NCBI GenBank assembly: GCA_030628155.1
Contig: DAOVRL010000032.1
Location: 1-30,605, forward strand
Origin: DAOVRL01 sp023128595
GTDB taxonomy: Bacteria > Planctomycetota > Phycisphaerae > Sedimentisphaerales > Anaerobacaceae
Length of the DNA stretch: 30,605 nucleotides
Direction of reading: 5' to 3'
The translations under genes were made by a program, and so were the position numbers. The notes below the pieces were generated by a model. That model saw nothing but the letters and a program-made list of their open reading frames with translations, was not told the origin of the DNA and made no database searches. Shown piece after piece: positions 14,884 through 22,622 of this stretch. The first letter of the stretch is position 1. Each line of letters starts with the position of its first letter.

Positions 14884-15747
14884 ATGGCTTTGAAGATTTG
14901 GCTGAACGGCAAACTCGTCGATGAGGCTGATGCGAGGGTGTCGGTTTTCGACCACGCCTTGCTTTACGGCGACGGGGTATTCGAGGGTATTCGCATCTAC
15001 AACGGCAGGGTGTTCGAGCTGGAGGCCCATCTGCGACGGCTTTACGAGTCGGCCAAGGCGATTCGGCTTGAGATGTCGATGGACAAGATCGAGCTCGCCG
15101 GCGCGATTAAACAGACCGTTGAAGCCAACGGAATTGTAGATGGGTATATTCGGCTGGTGGTTACCCGGGGCGCTGGGACTCTGGGGCTGAATCCCTTTAT
15201 TTGCAAGGACGGCAGTCTGTTCATCATAGCCGACCGGATTCAGCTCTATCCGGAAGAGCTATATGAGACGGGAATGAAGGTAGTCAGTGCGACGACGGTC
15301 CGCAATCATCCTCTGGCGATTCCGCCCCAGGTAAAGAGCCTGAATTACCTCAATAGTATCCTGGCCAAGATTGAAGCACTGGACAATGACGTGCCCGAAG
15401 CGATTATGTATAACCACGAGGGGTACGTTGCCGAGGCGACGGCCGACAATGTTTTCATAGTGAGAGACGGCGTGATTTATACGCCGCCGGTCGAGGCCGG
15501 TGCGCTGGAGGGAATAACGCGAAACGTTGTTATCAGGCTGGCCAGAGAAGAAAACCTTGAAGTGGTTGAGAAGAATCTGACGAGATGTGATTTGTACATT
15601 TGTGATGAATTTTTCCTCACGGGCACGGCGGCGGAGGTCATCGGCATTGTGGAGATAGACGGCAGGGTCATAGGCGACGGCAGGCCCGGGCTTATTACAA
15701 AGCTGCTGAGAGAAAGGTTCGAGTACGCCCACGGGAACCGGAAATAG
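14884..15747 (+). CDS. ilvE: Branched-chain amino acid aminotransferase (PLP fold type IV)
   Basis: It would catalyse the last step of valine, leucine and isoleucine synthesis, or the first step of their breakdown, using pyridoxal phosphate. The sequence starts ALKIWLNGKLVDEADARVS and continues FDHALLYGDGVFEGIRIY (22-39). The likely PLP lysine is K151 in QVKSLNYLNS. E184 sits in YVAEATADNVF, and LEGITRNVV (208-216) and LTGTAAEVIGI (245-255) bind the cofactor phosphate and set specificity. GAGGA six bases before the ATG supports the start. The 287 aa length fits IlvE; D-amino-acid aminotransferase or aminodeoxychorismate lyase are less likely relatives with the same fold. The gene stands alone after the repeat region and ends at the shared terminator at 15874. 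Confidence 0.88.
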   Translation: MALKIWLNGKLVDEADARVSVFDHALLYGDGVFEGIRIYNGRVFELEAHLRRLYESAKAIRLEMSMDKIELAGAIKQTVEANGIVDGYIRLVVTRGAGTLGLNPFICKDGSLFIIADRIQLYPEELYETGMKVVSATTVRNHPLAIPPQVKSLNYLNSILAKIEALDNDVPEAIMYNHEGYVAEATADNVFIVRDGVIYTPPVEAGALEGITRNVVIRLAREENLEVVEKNLTRCDLYICDEFFLTGTAAEVIGIVEIDGRVIGDGRPGLITKLLRERFEYAHGNRK

Positions 15748-15873
15748 CGGACGGTCGATGGCTGATATGCTAATGTGCCGGCTGGGCCGGTTAGCGTTGG
15801 CTTGTTCGGCGTGGTGGGGACCGCGGCGAGCTGCCCCGAAGATTTAAGGTTGCAAGACGATAAAGTGATAAAA

Positions 15874-15898
15874 AAAGGCCGGTTTTCCACCGGCCTTT
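15874..15898. terminator. Bidirectional intrinsic terminator between ilvE and the porin
   Basis: AAAGGCCGG (15874-15882) and CCGGCCTTT (15890-15898) form a 9-bp stem with a 7-base loop. An A-run precedes it (15871-15876) and CTGTTT follows, so it can stop transcription from both sides. The genes on either side converge here. Confidence 0.85.
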
Positions 15899-15929
15899 CT
15901 GTTTGATACCACGTAACTGCTTTGTAATT

Positions 15930-16784
15930 TTAGAACCGATAACTCACGCCTACGGTGACCCAGCTTTCGTCCTGATCGTCATTGACCGAATCGTCCATTG
16001 TTATCTGATGATAAACTCCAGGGGTCAAGGTGCAGTTCTCGCCGAGGTCAAAGTCCGTTGAGACGCCAAAGATGGCATGTGACCAGTCATGGTCTGAACC
16101 CAAAACGCCATCGTTGTACACCGCCGCTGCGGAGAGATGGATCGTCTGCTCTGGTGTATCCGGCAGGAAACCTGGGACGGTCCAGTCGTAGGCGAGTCCA
16201 GGGATATGTAACCAGCCACCGATGCTGCCGCTGCCACCATGTGTGTCTCCGTCTTTGTCCCAACCACGTAGTGCACGGCTAAGTGTGTTTCTGCTGCTGG
16301 ACGGCCACATACGAATAACCGTATAGCTGGGAACAACGCCTGCAGGGCAAATCTCAGGCCAGGAAAGAGAGAGAAACATTTCCTGCATATCGAGAGTTTC
16401 CTGGCCGAGGTTTGGGTGATTCCAATAGGTCCAACCGACCGTGTAGTCTGTCGTGTAAGTCTCACCTTCAAGGACGCTATTGTTGTAATATAGAGTCCAC
16501 TCCCAGCGTTCCAGATCCTCGTTTGCAAGGTCCAGAATACCATCTCCGCTTCCATTGGCCCTTGTGCCTGCAACCTTGAAGCCAAATCCTGTGTCAAAGA
16601 GGTTAAGATCAGTGCCAAACTGGATTGCACTATGGTCTTCCTCGTACATATCGTAGCCGCGCCAGATATAGCTGCTCAGATAGGTTACATCGATAGTTCC
16701 AGTTAACTCGCCTTCCTGGGCCCGAACGAGACCCACAGTGCTCAACAAAATCACAGCAGTTAGCAGAATTCCTTTCTTCGTCAT
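15930..16784 (-). CDS. TorF-like family putative porin (outer-membrane beta-barrel)
   Basis: A signal peptide (MTKKGILLTAVILLSTVGLVRA) is followed by EGELTGTIDVTYLSSYIWRGY, close to the Y(V/I)(F/W)RG opening of the TorF/TIGR02001 putative-porin family. The rest alternates polar and hydrophobic residues with many aromatic residues and glycines. It ends in VTVGVSYRF, with a terminal Phe as in outer-membrane barrel signals. The ATG at 16784 has AAGGAG seven bases upstream. The gene is convergent with ilvE and divergent from rarA. The upstream gap (16785-17023) is A+T-rich and probably holds promoters for both genes, though I cannot place a clear one. The substrate is unknown. Confidence 0.72.
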   Translation of the reverse strand: MTKKGILLTAVILLSTVGLVRAQEGELTGTIDVTYLSSYIWRGYDMYEEDHSAIQFGTDLNLFDTGFGFKVAGTRANGSGDGILDLANEDLERWEWTLYYNNSVLEGETYTTDYTVGWTYWNHPNLGQETLDMQEMFLSLSWPEICPAGVVPSYTVIRMWPSSSRNTLSRALRGWDKDGDTHGGSGSIGGWLHIPGLAYDWTVPGFLPDTPEQTIHLSAAAVYNDGVLGSDHDWSHAIFGVSTDFDLGENCTLTPGVYHQITMDDSVNDDQDESWVTVGVSYRF

Positions 16785-17023
16785 ACTCAGTCTCCTTAAA
16801 ATTCTTTGATCCTTTTTCCAACGCCACAGAAAACATTAGTCCCCTTATAAAATTAAACCACCTACCCCACATACATAAATTTATCAGTATATGACCGCAA
16901 ATCAAATAAAAAAAAAGTTTTTTTGGGATTTTCTGGGGGCTGTTGTGCAGGGAAAGATGAGAAGATAGGCGGTATTGGGCCTCTGGGAAATAGTTTTCGA
17001 CAGTTGTGGTCATCGGCGGTATA

Positions 17024-18421
17024 ATGTGGCTGATGTATGAGGATGGGCACGATAAAGCGCTGTTTGGCGGGCTTGAGCAGGCCAATATTGATTCTGCGGC
17101 ACCCCTGGCGGTCCGGATGAGGCCGAGGAAACTCGGCGATTTTATCGGACAAAGGCATTTCCTTGGGCACGATAAACTGCTGACAAGGATGCTGGAGGCC
17201 GACAGGCTCACCAGTTTGATATTCTACGGTCCGCCCGGCGTCGGCAAGACTTCGCTGGCGATGGTGATTGCGAACTGCACAGAGGCCAAGTTTCACTATC
17301 TCAGTGCGCCTGCGGCCAGTGTTAAGGATATTCGCGGGATAATCAGTCGTGCCCGCGACAGGCTCGCGGCCGGCGCGGTAAGGACCGTACTATTCATCGA
17401 CGAGATTCATCGCTTCAACCGTGCCCAGCAGGACGTTCTGCTGGATGATGTCGAGGCGGGGATTCTGATTCTTATTGGCGCCACTACGGAGAACCCGTAT
17501 TTTTCGGTGAACTCGCCGTTGATTTCGCGCAGCACGGTATTTCGTTTTGAGCCGCTCACCCAGGAAGACGTCTTGGGCTTGCTGAATACTGCGATTGCAG
17601 ACGGCGAACGGGGGCTTGGCGGATATGACATTGAGGCCGAGGAGAGAGCGCTGAACTTTTTGGCGGTGATGTGCGACGGCGACGCCAGGCGGGCGCTGAC
17701 GGCTTTGGAGGTGGGTGTGTTGTCGCAGGCGGCCCGCGAGCCCCAAGGCAAGATAAAATTTAACCTCGAAGTCGCCAAAGAGTCGATACAACAAAAGGCC
17801 ATTGGCTACGACGGCGCGGGCGATACGCACTATGATCTGGCAAGCGCTCTGCAGAAGAGTATGCGGGGCTCCGACCCCGATGCGACTGTTTATTGGCTGG
17901 CCCGGATGATAGCCGGGGGGGAGGACACGCGTTTTATTGCCCGACGGATTGCGATTTGTGCGGCCGAGGACGTGGGCAATGCCGACCCGATGGCGACTGT
18001 GTTGGCCGCTGCGGCTGTTCAGATATCCGAGTTTGTCGGTTTGCCGGAGGCGCAGTTGGCGCTGGCGCAGGCGGGGTTGTATGTTGCCTGTGCTCCGAAG
18101 TCAAATGCTTCGGCCTGTGCCATTTGGCAGGCGATGGCCGACGTCAAGGAGCAGCCGACGGCGGCGGTGCCCAAGCATCTCAAGGACAGCCACTATGCGG
18201 CTGCGAAGAAGGCCGGCTTCGGAGCGGATTACAAGTATCCGCACAATTTCGAGGACGGCTTCGTGCCGCAGGAGTATCTCCCGGCGGCGGTGAAGAAAAA
18301 ATACTACGACCCAAAAGAAGCCGGTTTTGAAAAAAATATCAGGCGTTATTTACAAAAGCTGGAAAGCTTGATACAAAAGAGCAGACCTGTCGAAAAGAAC
18401 GCCCAGAAGAAGGACAGTTGA
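17024..18421 (+). CDS. rarA: Replication-associated recombination protein RarA (MgsA) AAA+ ATPase
   Basis: This clamp-loader-like AAA+ ATPase acts at stalled replication forks. Numbered from ATG 17024, Walker A is GPPGVGKTS (69-77), Walker B VLFIDEIH (122-129) and sensor 1 GATTENP (152-158), with RSTVFRFEPLTQED after it. The C-terminal half carries the MgsA-type region (IAICAAEDVGNADPMA, KHLKDSHYAAAKKAG, GFVPQEYLPAA). The length, about 465 aa, is slightly above the usual 440-450. The start is uncertain: GTG 17006, ATG 17024 and ATG 17033 are all in frame, with only a weak GGCGGT nearby. It appears to head the operon that continues without gaps into the cyclo-ligase. Confidence 0.93.
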   Translation: MWLMYEDGHDKALFGGLEQANIDSAAPLAVRMRPRKLGDFIGQRHFLGHDKLLTRMLEADRLTSLIFYGPPGVGKTSLAMVIANCTEAKFHYLSAPAASVKDIRGIISRARDRLAAGAVRTVLFIDEIHRFNRAQQDVLLDDVEAGILILIGATTENPYFSVNSPLISRSTVFRFEPLTQEDVLGLLNTAIADGERGLGGYDIEAEERALNFLAVMCDGDARRALTALEVGVLSQAAREPQGKIKFNLEVAKESIQQKAIGYDGAGDTHYDLASALQKSMRGSDPDATVYWLARMIAGGEDTRFIARRIAICAAEDVGNADPMATVLAAAAVQISEFVGLPEAQLALAQAGLYVACAPKSNASACAIWQAMADVKEQPTAAVPKHLKDSHYAAAKKAGFGADYKYPHNFEDGFVPQEYLPAAVKKKYYDPKEAGFEKNIRRYLQKLESLIQKSRPVEKNAQKKDS

Positions 18422-19003
18422 ATGGACAAGGCCCAGTTGCGCCGCGAGCTGCAGAATAGTCTGCTTGCCATAGAAGCCGAGCAGAGGGAGCGGAAAAGCC
18501 GCAAGGCATGTGAGCATCTCGTCTCAACCGAGCAATTTCAAAACGCATCGACGGTAATGCTTTTCTTATCGCTTCCGCACGAGGTGGATACTTCCGAGGT
18601 CATCCTCGGCGCCTGGCAGCTTGGCAAGATAGTGGCTGTGCCGAAGGTTTCCTGGGAGCAGAGGCACATGATGCCGGTGCAGATAAACTCGCTGGAGACG
18701 GGTTTCTCGACGGGCGCCTTGGGTCTGCGAAACCCGACGGTAGGTGTTCCGGTGCCGTTTGGGGATATTGATTTGGTTGTTACGCCGGGCCTTGGATTCG
18801 ACAGGCAGGGCAATCGGCTCGGACGAGGCGGGGCCTATTACGACAGGTTTTTCGCTCACGAGCAGCTCAGTGCGTGCATATGCGGGTTTGCCTTTGCCGA
18901 GCAACTGATTGACTCGGTACCTACAACGGACCACGATCAACCTATAGATTTATTAGTAACCGATGAGGAAATAGTCCACTTCGATAACCGGAAAGGAGAA
19001 TAG
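18422..19003 (+). CDS. 5-formyltetrahydrofolate cyclo-ligase
   Basis: It converts 5-formyl-THF to 5,10-methenyl-THF using ATP, recycling the stored folate form in the cytosol. The diagnostic FDRQGNRLGRGGAYYDRF is at 126-143. The N-terminal helix has basic residues (LRRELQ, RERKSRK), and the later PTTDHDQPIDLLVTDEEI is the family's C-terminal pattern. At 193 aa it has normal length. The ATG directly follows the RarA stop, and AAGGAC is in the end of rarA, so translation is likely coupled. Its position in an envelope operon has no obvious metabolic meaning. Confidence 0.92.
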   Translation: MDKAQLRRELQNSLLAIEAEQRERKSRKACEHLVSTEQFQNASTVMLFLSLPHEVDTSEVILGAWQLGKIVAVPKVSWEQRHMMPVQINSLETGFSTGALGLRNPTVGVPVPFGDIDLVVTPGLGFDRQGNRLGRGGAYYDRFFAHEQLSACICGFAFAEQLIDSVPTTDHDQPIDLLVTDEEIVHFDNRKGE

Positions 19004-19004
19004 G

Positions 19005-20060
19005 ATGGCTCGTCGCTCTATCGGCTCACGGCGCCAGCCAAGGGGCCGAATACAAAACAGAATATATATCGTCGCCGGGCTGATTATAGTCATTGTCATG
19101 ATTGCCGTTATTTATGGCCTTGGTCCATTCGGCAAGGATGAAGGCGGAACTTCAATAGACTCAAACGATGTTAATGTGCCTGGGGTCAACGTACCTGCAG
19201 TGAACGACATTGATGTTCCTGTGGTCAGACGTGCGGTGGAAGAGGAGCCGAATACCAAAGTCGTCCTGGTTGCCCCCAAGGTGGATGTTGAGGCCAATCC
19301 CGAGGTGGCTGACTTGATTGCCGAGGCTATGACGCTCATCGATGCAAGCCCCAGCCGGATAATAGAGGCGCGTGAGAGGTTGAACGAGACGTTGGCCATG
19401 CCTATGAGCAAGGAGCAGCGCTCACTCGTTGAGGTCCAGCTCTCCAAGCTCGCCGATAAATGGCTGTTCAGCAGAACGATCTTTCCTCAGGATCAGCTTT
19501 GCGGGACTTACAAGGTCAAGCAGGGCGACCTGCTCAGCATAATCAGCAAGCAATTCAAAGTGCCGTATGAGATTCTTATGGAGATCAATCACATCAGGAA
19601 TCCCAAAGCCTTGCGAGAAGGAGACACGATAAAGGTCATCAATGGCCCATTTCGTGCGAGGGTATATCGTTCGGCTTTCACAATGGACTTATATCTTCAG
19701 AACACTTTCATTCGGCGTTTTCCTGTGGGTCTTGGCAAGCCGGGTATGGAGACACCGACGGGGCTTTGGCTCGTCAAGCCGGGAGGAAAGCTGGTTAAAC
19801 CGGTTTGGACCGATCCTATCGGCGGCAAGACGTATCACCCGGAAGACCCGGATTATCCCTTGGGCTCGAGATGGATTGCGCTGGAGGGCAAAGAGGGCGC
19901 GGCGAAAGACAGGACCGGCTTTGCCATTCATGGGACGAAAGAGCCGGAGCAGATCGGGACAGCCGGCTCGCAGGGGTGCATCCGCCTGCACAACGGCGAT
20001 GCCATATTCGTCTATAATCTTCTGGTGCCCGGCCATTCTTTTGTCAGGGTTGAAGATTGA
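19005..20060 (+). CDS. LysM domain L,D-transpeptidase (YkuD family), membrane-anchored
   Basis: This is a peptidoglycan enzyme, likely forming L,D cross-links or attaching partners to the wall. A basic N terminus and a transmembrane helix (about 22-42, IYIVAGLIIVIVMIAVIYG) anchor it. Next come an Asn/Val/Asp-rich linker, a helical region (about 100-150), and a LysM domain (169-212, YKVKQGDLLSIISKQF). The YkuD domain (about 216-350) has H309, C325 and R327 in the HGT...SQGCIRLHNG motif, so it appears active. AAAGGAG before ATG 19005 gives a good start, one base after the cyclo-ligase stop. The VWA gene follows after 16 bp. This is one of the better signs that this lineage has peptidoglycan. 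Confidence 0.93.
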   Translation: MARRSIGSRRQPRGRIQNRIYIVAGLIIVIVMIAVIYGLGPFGKDEGGTSIDSNDVNVPGVNVPAVNDIDVPVVRRAVEEEPNTKVVLVAPKVDVEANPEVADLIAEAMTLIDASPSRIIEARERLNETLAMPMSKEQRSLVEVQLSKLADKWLFSRTIFPQDQLCGTYKVKQGDLLSIISKQFKVPYEILMEINHIRNPKALREGDTIKVINGPFRARVYRSAFTMDLYLQNTFIRRFPVGLGKPGMETPTGLWLVKPGGKLVKPVWTDPIGGKTYHPEDPDYPLGSRWIALEGKEGAAKDRTGFAIHGTKEPEQIGTAGSQGCIRLHNGDAIFVYNLLVPGHSFVRVED

Positions 20061-20076
20061 AGTAACGGAGTGCTTT

Positions 20077-21069
20077 TTGGCTTTATTGGTAAATCAACGG
20101 ATGGTTTCAACAGGCTGGAGCGGCGGTGTGGCAGGTATCCCAAAGACGGCAGAATGCGTTCGGGAACCCGCATTCTGGGCGTGGACGGTCTCGATAGGCG
20201 TGCATTTGATAGTGCTGACGGCCTTTGGGCTCCTCAGATTCTCCCGGGCCGAGGCCCGAGACGGGCATTGGCCCGTACCGACGGCTAAGATAAGCCGTAT
20301 AAGAAAGCTAACGCAAGCCGTCCCTGTGATTCCGAAGCCGAAGATAACAAAGCCGCCGGTGATAACGGGCAGGAGCGGATTTGCCAAAATGACGGACAAA
20401 TTATCGCCGGTCGGCCGGATCTTTGAGGCTGCAAGACCGGCCTTGCAAGATTGGCCCGATACCGGTTTGTCGGAGGCTTCGGGCGCAGGCGGCGAGTTTT
20501 TGCTGTCGAGCGGTGAGTTGTCAGGCAGGATTGAGTTCTTCGGCAGCAGCGCCGAGCAGCGCAAAGTATGCTACCTCGTGGATTGCTCAGGGAGCATGCA
20601 GGGTATATTCGGGCAGGTGCGAAGGAAGCTTAAAGAGTCGATAGCGGCCTTGCAGCCGGACCAGTATTTTTATGTCATATTTTTTGGCGGCGACAAGTTG
20701 GTCGAGCTTGGCGGCGGTCGGCTGCTGCGAGCGACACCGAAGGCCAAGTCCGCTGCTTATGGTTTTATCGATAGGATAAAGCCGGCCGGGCGAACTAACG
20801 CGGCGGCGGCGCTGGAGAGGGTTGTGCAAATCCGCGACGGCAAAGGCATGAGCCCTTCGGTTGTCTATTTTCTCACGGACGGATTCGAGCTGACGAGAGA
20901 GGATACGGCGGGATTTTCGCAGAGAATAGCAAATTTGCGGAAGCGATTTGCACCGGCGATGAGGATAAATACGATAGGGTTTTTGCCGCAGGATGACGAC
21001 CGCAGGATGTTAGAGACCATCGCAAGACAAAGCGGTGGCGAGTTTGTGTGTATCACCGGCGGCAGTTGA
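20077..21069 (+). CDS. Membrane-anchored von Willebrand factor A (VWA) domain protein
   Basis: One N-terminal transmembrane helix (about 33-54, AFWAWTVSIGVHLIVLTAF) is followed by a Lys/Pro-rich linker (VPVIPKPKITKPP) and a VWA domain from about 160 to the end. The MIDAS residues are present: DCSGS (169-173), T240 in GRTNAAA, and TDG (267-269), so it can bind metal. The anchor-linker-domain layout recalls TonB-like energy transducers. I chose TTG 20077 because GGAG (20067-20070) lies six bases before it; ATG 20101 is the alternative, without a clear site. The longer open frame from 19642 overlaps the transpeptidase and is rejected. The ExbB/TolQ and ExbD genes follow directly, so it is likely the periplasmic partner of that pair. 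Confidence 0.85.
   Translation: MALLVNQRMVSTGWSGGVAGIPKTAECVREPAFWAWTVSIGVHLIVLTAFGLLRFSRAEARDGHWPVPTAKISRIRKLTQAVPVIPKPKITKPPVITGRSGFAKMTDKLSPVGRIFEAARPALQDWPDTGLSEASGAGGEFLLSSGELSGRIEFFGSSAEQRKVCYLVDCSGSMQGIFGQVRRKLKESIAALQPDQYFYVIFFGGDKLVELGGGRLLRATPKAKSAAYGFIDRIKPAGRTNAAAALERVVQIRDGKGMSPSVVYFLTDGFELTREDTAGFSQRIANLRKRFAPAMRINTIGFLPQDDDRRMLETIARQSGGEFVCITGGS
20150..20177. repeat. Inverted repeat inside the start of the VWA gene
   Basis: CAGAATGCG (20150-20158) and CGCATTCTG (20169-20177) are perfect complements around a 10-base loop. It encodes part of the segment just before the membrane anchor and could affect translation or mark a repeat insertion. Confidence 0.4.
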
Positions 21070-21107
21070 GCTGAGAGTTTGGATGTTTGACGTTTGAATG
21101 TCGAGAT

Positions 21108-21986
21108 ATGAAGTACGGAATGTTAAATCAAGGGATGCGCAGAAGCTTGTTGGCAAGGACGCTTGTTCTGATTGTCGGTCTGGCCGCTGTATCAGCGGTG
21201 ATATATTTCGGGATGCGCGGCCGCTTTGGGGCCGGTTCGGGCCGGTCGGACAGCATGCCGACATTCTTCGAGCAATTCGTGATAGCCGGCGGTCCGATCG
21301 TCTGGTTCATCTTGCTGCCGCTGTCACTTATCGCGGTTTATTTTGCGGCCGAACATTTTCTTACCATTCGCCGCCAAAGGCTGCTTCCCGAGGGGACGAC
21401 CGGGAGCATTGTCGGGACAATACAGCAGTTCGGCCTGGGGCAATTGGATGCTCGGATCGGGGGTCGGGGCGATTTTGTCAGTGTTGCGGCGGCAAAGGCA
21501 GTCAGCGCCGGCAGGGGTGACTGGTTCCGGATACGAAACCTCCTTGCCGAATCCCTCCAGGACCAGGCTGCGGCACTTTTTCGGAGGATTGAATGGCTCA
21601 ATCTGATTGGTAATGTCTCGCCGATGGTGGGGCTGTTCGGGACGGTTTATGGGATGATAAAACTGTTTAACGCGATTGTTTTGGCCGGTGGTCAGCCTCA
21701 AACGATGCAATTGGCTGACGGGATATCGGTCGCTTTGGTGACGACGTTCTGGGGCTTGTTCATTGCGATACCGGCTGTGGGGATACACGGGGTGTTTCGA
21801 AATCGGATTGAAGGGCTGGTAAATGATGCGGTGGCCGAAGCCGAGAATATTATGCCCGAAATAAGGCGCGGTCTGGAAAAGCAGAAGCTTGCCGAGGCCC
21901 GCCGGGCGGCTAAAGTGGGCCGGCCCGTCCGCGAGTTTACCGGCAGATCGCAGGAATCGCTTGATGAAGTTCTGCCTTCGCGGTGA
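21108..21986 (+). CDS. MotA/TolQ/ExbB proton channel family protein
   Basis: This is the inner-membrane proton-channel subunit that, with ExbD, turns the proton gradient into mechanical work on an envelope partner. An extra N-terminal hydrophobic helix (RTLVLIVGLAAVSAVIYFGM) precedes the usual three helices (about 62-86, 165-187, 201-225). The core has NLIGNVSPMVGLFGTVYGMI and ALVTTFWGLFIAIPAV, both family hallmarks. The tail is charged (RRGLEKQKLAEARRAAKVG). The start is uncertain among TTG 21087 and ATG 21108, 21120 and 21135; none has a strong ribosome-binding site. Its last 26 coding bases are duplicated after the stop, around a hairpin (21961-22052). Confidence 0.85.
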   Translation: MKYGMLNQGMRRSLLARTLVLIVGLAAVSAVIYFGMRGRFGAGSGRSDSMPTFFEQFVIAGGPIVWFILLPLSLIAVYFAAEHFLTIRRQRLLPEGTTGSIVGTIQQFGLGQLDARIGGRGDFVSVAAAKAVSAGRGDWFRIRNLLAESLQDQAAALFRRIEWLNLIGNVSPMVGLFGTVYGMIKLFNAIVLAGGQPQTMQLADGISVALVTTFWGLFIAIPAVGIHGVFRNRIEGLVNDAVAEAENIMPEIRRGLEKQKLAEARRAAKVGRPVREFTGRSQESLDEVLPSR

Positions 21987-22052
21987 GCAAAGAGGACTAC
22001 ACGGGCAGGATGCCCGTGCCACATTATTGATGAAGTGCTGCATTCGCGGTGA
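21961..22052. repeat. 26-bp duplication of the exbB end around a hairpin repeat
   Basis: The sequence from TTGATGAAG to CGCGGTGA occurs at 21961-21986 (exbB 3' end with stop) and again at 22027-22052 with two mismatches. The 40 bases between hold the hairpin at 22000-22018. It looks like a duplicated insertion target or a local duplication. Confidence 0.7.
22000..22022. repeat. Short hairpin repeat, second family copy
   Basis: CACGGGCA and TGCCCGTG pair around GGA, followed by CCAC. The same design (CACGGCCA-AGA-TGGCCGTG-CCAC) occurs at 14741-14763; the single stem difference is compensated on both sides. One frame translates as HGQDARAT, a phrase I recall from junk translations of such repeats in planctomycete-like genomes (recollection, unchecked). 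Confidence 0.65.
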
Positions 22053-22071
22053 AAAGACAGGGGAACAGAGT

Positions 22072-22569
22072 ATGTTTTTTAGACGTATCTGTCAATTTCG
22101 CAACAGCACCAAGGCGGGTTCGTTCAATATGACGCCCATAATTGACGTTGTATTTTTGCTTATCATATTCTTTCTTGTGGTTTGTCAGTTTATCGAGGCG
22201 GAGAATTTCCCGGTAACTGTCCCCGACGGCTGCCAATTCGCCCAAAGCGACGCCGATGCGGGCGTGCAGGTCACTACGTTGACGGTTATGAAGGGGCCCG
22301 AGAGAATCACCTTTGCGGTCGGCCCGGAAGAAGTCCAGGCACAGGACAATGCCGGTATGACCGCGGTAACTGAGAAACTGGCCGAGCTGATAGATGTGCG
22401 TTTGAGAGATTTACCGCCCGAGGATAAGGTTGTTACGCTGCGGATTGATAAGGATATCCCTTTCGCCCAGGCCCAATACGCCTTAGCCGCAGTCGCCCAA
22501 AGCACCGCAACCGACGTCCAATTAGCAGTCCTAAGTGATAAGTTGCCGTCGAATGGCAGGCCCAAGTAG
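22072..22569 (+). CDS. ExbD/TolR biopolymer transport protein
   Basis: This is the partner of the ExbB/TolQ-like protein upstream. A short cytosolic start (MFFRRICQFRNSTKAGSF) is followed by NMTPIIDVVFLLIIFFLV, whose D25 is the conserved proton-carrying aspartate. A periplasmic domain of about 120 residues follows, ending with the typical RIDKDIPFAQAQYALAAVAQ. The length of 165 aa is somewhat above the usual 140-150. The longer open frame from 21889 covers the exbB end and the repeat and is rejected; the ATG at 22072 has a GGGGA-type site upstream. It is the last gene of the operon and converges on the methyltransferase. Confidence 0.88.
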   Translation: MFFRRICQFRNSTKAGSFNMTPIIDVVFLLIIFFLVVCQFIEAENFPVTVPDGCQFAQSDADAGVQVTTLTVMKGPERITFAVGPEEVQAQDNAGMTAVTEKLAELIDVRLRDLPPEDKVVTLRIDKDIPFAQAQYALAAVAQSTATDVQLAVLSDKLPSNGRPK

Positions 22570-22622
22570 CGGTGCCTATAGTCAGTCGGGCCACTGCTGG
22601 CGGAAGGCTCATCGTAAAACCG

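Noticed and set aside
19642..20076. N-terminal extension of the VWA protein overlapping the transpeptidase
   Set aside because: It lies out of frame over the catalytic YkuD domain; the ribosome-binding GGAG and TTG at 20077 explain the start better.
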